18,323 nt of DNA from an uncultured Gemmatimonadota bacterium. GTDB lineage: Bacteria > Gemmatimonadota > Gemmatimonadetes > Gemmatimonadales > GWC2-71-9. This document shows, one piece after another, positions 15,540-18,323 of the stretch; within the stretch, counting starts at the first letter, position 1, and every line of letters begins with the position of its first letter. The notes under the pieces are model-generated. The model was not told where the DNA came from. It searched no databases and saw only the letters and a program-made list of their open reading frames with translations. The translations under genes were made by a program, and so were the position numbers. Location: NCBI GenBank assembly GCA_937961295.1, contig CALGOK010000112.1, forward strand, positions 1-18,323, read 5' to 3'.

Positions 15540-16133
15540 TCAGCCGTCGAAGCTTCCCCTGAGCTCCAGCGTCACCCGGTTGCCCGCGGCGACGACGATG
15601 TTGCGGTCCTGCGAGTAGTCGGCGATCGCCGCGCCGGCGGCGGCGCCACCGATCGCACCGGGGATGGTCCCCTTCTCGCCGCCCACGGTCCGGCCGATGA
15701 TCGCGCCGGCCGCACCGCCCGCGGCGGTCTTGGCAACCTCCCTGGTGCCGACACCGGTGCCCTTCATGTCGTAGGCATAATCGAGCACCGTGGCATCGAG
15801 CCCGTGCGTCTCGCCGTTGATGGTGATGTCGCCCACCGAGAAGGTGAGCGTCCCCTTGTCACCCTTGTTGGGCGCGGCGGCGATCTCGGTGATCGTGAGC
15901 GTGATCTCGGCGCCCGCCGGGATCACCACCACGCCATTCGAGTCGGCCACGTCGGCGGCGACACGCACCACCAGGTTGTCGCCGGCCTTGTGCGTCTCCG
16001 ACGACACCGTCTCGGTCGCCGTGGCGGCGATCCGGGTTCCCTCGCCGAGCTCGGGATCGTCGCCGCCCATTCCCATGCCGCCGGTGCAGGCCGCGAGGGC
16101 CAGCGCGCCGGCGAGCAGCGTCATGGTCCGCAT
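15540..16133 (-). CDS. Small lipoprotein with beta domain and glycine zipper (second paralog)
   Basis: A 197-aa predicted lipoprotein. The signal MRTMTLLAGALALAAC ends in a lipobox Cys at residue 16. A short Gly-rich segment follows, then a domain (about 32-125) with the pattern KAGDNLVVRVAADV, VIPAGAEITLTITEI, KGTLTFSVGDITINGE. Next come a Gly/Ala zipper (about 137-172: AAGGAAGAIIGR, GAIGGAAAGAAIAD) able to insert in or pack along a membrane, and a final beta segment (NIVVAAGNRVTLEL). It aligns throughout with the gene before it, minus the Pro-rich linker, so the pair arose by duplication. The start is ATG at 16133: GGAGGG at 16140-16145 lies six bases upstream. A TTG at 16139 also fits the frame but would abut that site. 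Two bases separate the ATG from the preceding stop. No characterised function is recognised; a cell-envelope role is inferred. Confidence 0.85.
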   Translation of the reverse strand: MRTMTLLAGALALAACTGGMGMGGDDPELGEGTRIAATATETVSSETHKAGDNLVVRVAADVADSNGVVVIPAGAEITLTITEIAAAPNKGDKGTLTFSVGDITINGETHGLDATVLDYAYDMKGTGVGTREVAKTAAGGAAGAIIGRTVGGEKGTIPGAIGGAAAGAAIADYSQDRNIVVAAGNRVTLELRGSFDG

Positions 16134-16135
16134 GG

Positions 16136-16957
16136 TCAACCCTCCGCGTCGAGACGGAAGTCGTCGCGCAGCGTGATCAGGATCGGCTTCCCGGCCGTGA
16201 CCACCACGTCGCGATCCTGGGTCGCGTCGGCCACCGCGGCACCGGCCGCGGCACCGCCGATCGCGCCCACCACGGTGCCCTTCTTGCCGCCGATCACGCG
16301 GCCGATGATCGCACCACCCACGGCGCCCGCACCGGTCTTCGCCACCTCGCGACCGGTCACGCCGCGGCCGCGGAGCTCGTACTCGAAGTCGGTGGCGCGC
16401 CCGGTCACGGGATAGGTCTGGCCGTCGATCGTGACGTTGCGCGCGGCCAGCACCAGCGTGCCGGCACCGCCCTTGTTGGCGGCGGGGGCGATCTCCACGA
16501 TGCCAAGCGTGATCACCGAGCCGGCCGGGATGACCGTCCGGCCCTCGCCGTCGATGATGTTGCGGTTCACGCGCACCCGGATCGCGTCACCAACCTTGTT
16601 GTAACGCGAGTGGATCGAGTCGATGGTGGTCGTGCCGACCTCGGTGCCCGTCGCCAGCATGAGCGGCGCGGGTGCCGGGGCCGGGGCCGGAGGTGGCGCC
16701 GGCGCAGCGGCCGGAGGCGGCGCCGGGCGCTGGGCCGGCGGACGTGCAGCCACCGGTGGCGGCGCCGGGCGCGTGACGATCACCGTCTCCGGCGGCGCCG
16801 GAGGGGTGGTGTCGGGGAGCAGGGGCTGATCGGCGATCGGCACCAGCGAGTCCGCCAGTCCCGCCGTCTCGTCCGGCTCGAGTGACGCGTCGCCACCACC
16901 GCACGCGGCCACCGCAAGGGCCAGGGTCGCCGCCAGGTACGTGTTCCCTCGTGACAT
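16136..16957 (-). CDS. Lipoprotein with Pro-rich linker, beta domain and glycine zipper (first paralog)
   Basis: A 273-aa predicted lipoprotein. The signal MSRGNTYLAATLALAVAAC has its lipobox Cys at residue 19. A long Pro/Ala linker (about 50-98, many APPP and APAP units) could span the periplasm or peptidoglycan. A domain at about 103-200 reads TEVGTTTIDSIHSRYNKVGDAIRVRV, VIPAGSVITLGIVEI and NVTIDGQTYPVTG; a glycine zipper (208-243: GAGAVGGAIIGR, GAIGGAAAGAAVAD) and a terminal beta segment follow. The ATG at 16957 is set by the signal peptide and by GGAGAGG (16960-16966) just upstream. The frame stays open to 17200, but that part crosses a stem-loop and a tandem repeat and would bury the signal. 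The VIPAGS segment recalls VirB10/TrbI-type envelope proteins, but this resemblance is weak and no secretion genes are nearby. Confidence 0.86.
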   Translation of the reverse strand: MSRGNTYLAATLALAVAACGGGDASLEPDETAGLADSLVPIADQPLLPDTTPPAPPETVIVTRPAPPPVAARPPAQRPAPPPAAAPAPPPAPAPAPAPLMLATGTEVGTTTIDSIHSRYNKVGDAIRVRVNRNIIDGEGRTVIPAGSVITLGIVEIAPAANKGGAGTLVLAARNVTIDGQTYPVTGRATDFEYELRGRGVTGREVAKTGAGAVGGAIIGRVIGGKKGTVVGAIGGAAAGAAVADATQDRDVVVTAGKPILITLRDDFRLDAEG

Positions 16958-17000
16958 GTCCTCTCCGTGGTAAGGGGCCGGGCCTCGGCCCATCCCTCCA

Positions 17001-17053
17001 GACACCACCGGGTACCCGCAGGGTCCCTGCGGGTCGCGAAGACCACTGGTGTC
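17001..17053 (-). other. Nested stem-loop in the leader of the lipoprotein pair
   Basis: The outer arms GACACCA (17001-17007) and TGGTGTC (17047-17053) pair exactly. They enclose an inner hairpin with 8-bp exact arms ACCCGCAG (17014-17021) and CTGCGGGT (17027-17034) around the loop GGTCC. The element lies 44 bases upstream of the lipoprotein start and about 150 bases past the ccdA stop. It could be a 5' leader structure of the lipoprotein message or a terminator of the fur-ccdA unit. No T-run follows, which weakens the terminator reading. Confidence 0.5.
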
Positions 17054-17095
17054 CATGATTCCTTGAATGTGGGGTCGGCTCCCCGGCGCGCCCAT

Positions 17096-17185
17096 CCGGC
17101 CGCTGGTCTCGCCACCCTGCCCGCTAGGACGCGAGACGCGTCGACCGCTGTTGTCGTTACCCTGCTCGGTAGGACGCCGACCTCG
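17096..17185. repeat. Two-copy imperfect 45-bp tandem repeat
   Basis: Units 17096-17140 and 17141-17185 agree at 32 of 45 positions. In the core (17100-17132 against 17145-17177) they agree at 27 of 33, including ACCCTGC and TAGGACGC in both. The repeat lies between the ccdA stop (17208) and the stem-loop at 17001-17053. No gene is supported here; the open minus-strand frame through it is judged non-coding. Its role is unknown; a double binding site or structured leader is possible. Confidence 0.6.
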
Positions 17186-17207
17186 TGAATCGGCGCACAT
17201 CCCCCGC

Positions 17208-17936
17208 TCAAAGCCGCTCGAGCAGCCACTCCGGGGTGAGCCGGGTGAGCATTGCGGCCAGCCTGGTGAACTCCCCCGTCACCAGCAGCAGCCCCACGAT
17301 GATCAGCAGCACGCCGCTCGCCCGCTGGACCCACGGCAGCCAGCGCCGGAACCGGGTGAACCAGTCGCGGAACCGGTCGACCGCCAGCGCTGCCAGCAGG
17401 AACGGCACCGCCAGCCCGGCCGAGTACGCGGCCAGCAGCGCCATCCCGCGACCAAGGTCTTCGGTCGTCCCCGCCAGCGTGAGGATGCCGGCGAGGATCG
17501 GGCCCAGGCACGGCGTCCATCCCGCCGCGAACGCCATCCCCACGAGCGCGGAGCCGAGGAACCCCACCGGCTTGCGGTCGAGGTGCACGCGCCGCTCACG
17601 CTCCATGAAGCCGAACCGCACGAATCCCAGTGCGTAGATGCCGAATGCGATGATCAGCACGCCGCCGATCCGCGCGATGGTCATCTTGTGATAGGTGAGC
17701 GTGGCGCCGAGCGCGGTGGCGCCGGCACCGAGCAAAATGAACACCAGCGAGAAACCGCCGACGAACAGGAGCGCGTGCCAGAACGCCCAGTGGCGGCGGT
17801 CTTCCATCTCCTCGAGCGTCATGCCGGTGAGGAAGCCGAGGTACGACGGCACCAGCGGCAGCACGCACGGCGACAGGAACGAGAGCAGGCCACCGGCAAA
17901 GGCCACCAGCGGTCCCAGCGACGGCCCGTCGTTCAT
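17208..17936 (-). CDS. ccdA: CcdA/DsbD-family thiol-disulfide membrane protein
   Basis: Passes reducing equivalents from cytoplasmic thioredoxin across the inner membrane to extracytoplasmic thiol proteins, as needed for cytochrome c maturation or disulfide repair. The 242-aa protein is hydrophobic with six predicted membrane helices. It carries the two hallmark Cys in matching Pro-rich helices: C24 in FLSPCVLPLVPSYLGF (20-35) and C143 in GWTPCLGPILAGIL (139-152). There is no periplasmic alpha domain or thioredoxin domain, so it is the short CcdA form rather than full DsbD. The start is ATG at 17936, in an ATGA overlap with the Fur-family gene before it; an open frame further upstream overlaps that gene and is rejected. 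No cytochrome c assembly or thioredoxin-like partner lies in the window, so the electron acceptor is unknown. Confidence 0.92.
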   Translation of the reverse strand: MNDGPSLGPLVAFAGGLLSFLSPCVLPLVPSYLGFLTGMTLEEMEDRRHWAFWHALLFVGGFSLVFILLGAGATALGATLTYHKMTIARIGGVLIIAFGIYALGFVRFGFMERERRVHLDRKPVGFLGSALVGMAFAAGWTPCLGPILAGILTLAGTTEDLGRGMALLAAYSAGLAVPFLLAALAVDRFRDWFTRFRRWLPWVQRASGVLLIIVGLLLVTGEFTRLAAMLTRLTPEWLLERL

Positions 17937-18323
17937 CGCGGCCGCCCCGCGCGGGCCAGCGCACCGGGACCGCTGCGCCGGCACTCGCGGCAGAGCCCGT
18001 GGAGCTCCACCCGGTACCGCTCGGCGAGAAACTCGTGCTCATCGGCCACCAGCGGCAGCGCCCGCTCGAGCCGGTCGAGGGCGAACTCGGTCACCCGCCC
18101 GCAGCGGGTGCAGATCAGGTGGCCATGGGGACGGCCCGGCACCACCGGCTCGTAGCGGCGGAACCCCTCGCCGAAGTCGTGGGCCCGCGCGAAGCCGGCC
18201 TCGACCAGCGTGTCGAGCGCGCGATAGATGGTGGCGGTGCCGATCGGAGTGCCGCCCGCGCGGAGGCGCGCGGCGACCTCGTCGGCCGCGAGATGGCGGT
18301 CGCACGCGAAGATCACCTGGGCC
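17933..18323 (-). CDS. Fur-family metalloregulator, N-terminus beyond window
   Basis: A DNA-binding repressor of the Fur/Zur/PerR group, which responds to Fe, Zn or peroxide. About 130 residues are visible; the reading frame continues past 18323, so the first part of the winged helix is missing. Visible parts are the recognition-helix region (HLAADEVAARLRAGG, then GTATIYRALDTLVEAGFA), the wing (GFRRYEP), the metal/dimer segment PHGHLICTRCGRVTEF with the first CxxC, and the second CxxC in HGLCRECR. The two CxxC pairs would form the structural zinc site. The HHHDH stretch of E. coli Fur is reduced here to PHGH, so the sensed metal cannot be told from sequence. A GTG at 18316 is an internal codon, not a start. 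It overlaps ccdA by 4 bp and probably controls the unit's own expression (inference). Confidence 0.92.
   Translation of the reverse strand, partial: AQVIFACDRHLAADEVAARLRAGGTPIGTATIYRALDTLVEAGFARAHDFGEGFRRYEPVVPGRPHGHLICTRCGRVTEFALDRLERALPLVADEHEFLAERYRVELHGLCRECRRSGPGALARAGRPR

Noticed and set aside
17096..17185. Tandem riboswitch (glycine, c-di-GMP or mini-ykkC type) or short CRISPR
   Set aside because: The units lack the conserved cores of those RNA classes, and two diverged adjacent copies without spacers are not a CRISPR array.
16958..17200. Coding extension of the lipoprotein gene up to 17200
   Set aside because: It would bury the lipoprotein signal at residue 82 and crosses a stem-loop and tandem repeat; a good ribosome-binding site precedes the ATG at 16957.
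1..18323. tRNA, rRNA, insertion sequence, integrase or attachment site
   Set aside because: No tRNA-like or rRNA-like sequence, transposase, integrase or target duplication could be recognised by eye; genes look like ordinary chromosomal content.

Overview
This is a GC-rich bacterial chromosomal window of densely packed genes: 12 protein genes, no RNA genes, no CRISPR array, and no transposase or integrase. Three consecutive secreted proteins related to the GWxTD family with TPR-like N-termini, an adenosylcobalamin-dependent ribonucleotide reductase with a C-terminal Cys cluster, and abundant palindromic intergenic repeats suggest Gemmatimonadota. That assignment is an inference; Acidobacteriota or a related GC-rich phylum is the main alternative.

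Layout. On the minus strand, 17-2548 encodes the B12-dependent ribonucleotide reductase NrdJ. Its roughly 340-bp upstream gap holds two DnaA-box-like sites and a perfect 33-bp-arm hairpin. Next is a gamma-class carbonic anhydrase-like hexapeptide-repeat protein (2892-3368). Then comes a run of three 4-bp-overlapping genes (3462-10224) for large exported TPR/GWxTD-like paralogs. Divergent from them is a tail-anchored PP2C-type protein phosphatase (10458-11477, plus strand) with a good sigma-70-like promoter. AnmK and MurQ (11590-13619, minus) form a coupled pair for recycling anhydro-MurNAc. Divergent from murQ is a gamma-glutamyltransferase with a lipoprotein signal (13731-15455, plus). Convergent with ggt are two tandem paralogous lipoproteins with a glycine-zipper region (15540-16957, minus), preceded by a leader with a nested stem-loop and a two-copy 45-bp tandem repeat. 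The window ends with a CcdA-like thiol-redox membrane protein (17208-17936, minus) coupled to a Fur-family regulator cut by the window edge.

How parts may work together. AnmK makes MurNAc-6-phosphate and MurQ cleaves it to GlcNAc-6-phosphate and lactate; the adjacent periplasm-facing GGT could supply amino acids from gamma-glutamyl peptides (inference). The Fur-family/CcdA pair looks like a metal- or redox-linked thiol unit. The three TPR/GWxTD-like proteins probably act together outside the cytoplasm, because their start and stop codons overlap and they share the same architecture.

The most unusual structure is intergenic. Three palindromic elements (3380-3460, 11479-11587, 15457-15528) share a GCGACAGCGCG end followed by tandem heptads of the form ARGRGCG, mirrored in the opposite arm. 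They fill both convergent gene junctions and one tandem junction. A fourth palindrome (2809-2880) belongs to a different and widespread repeat type.
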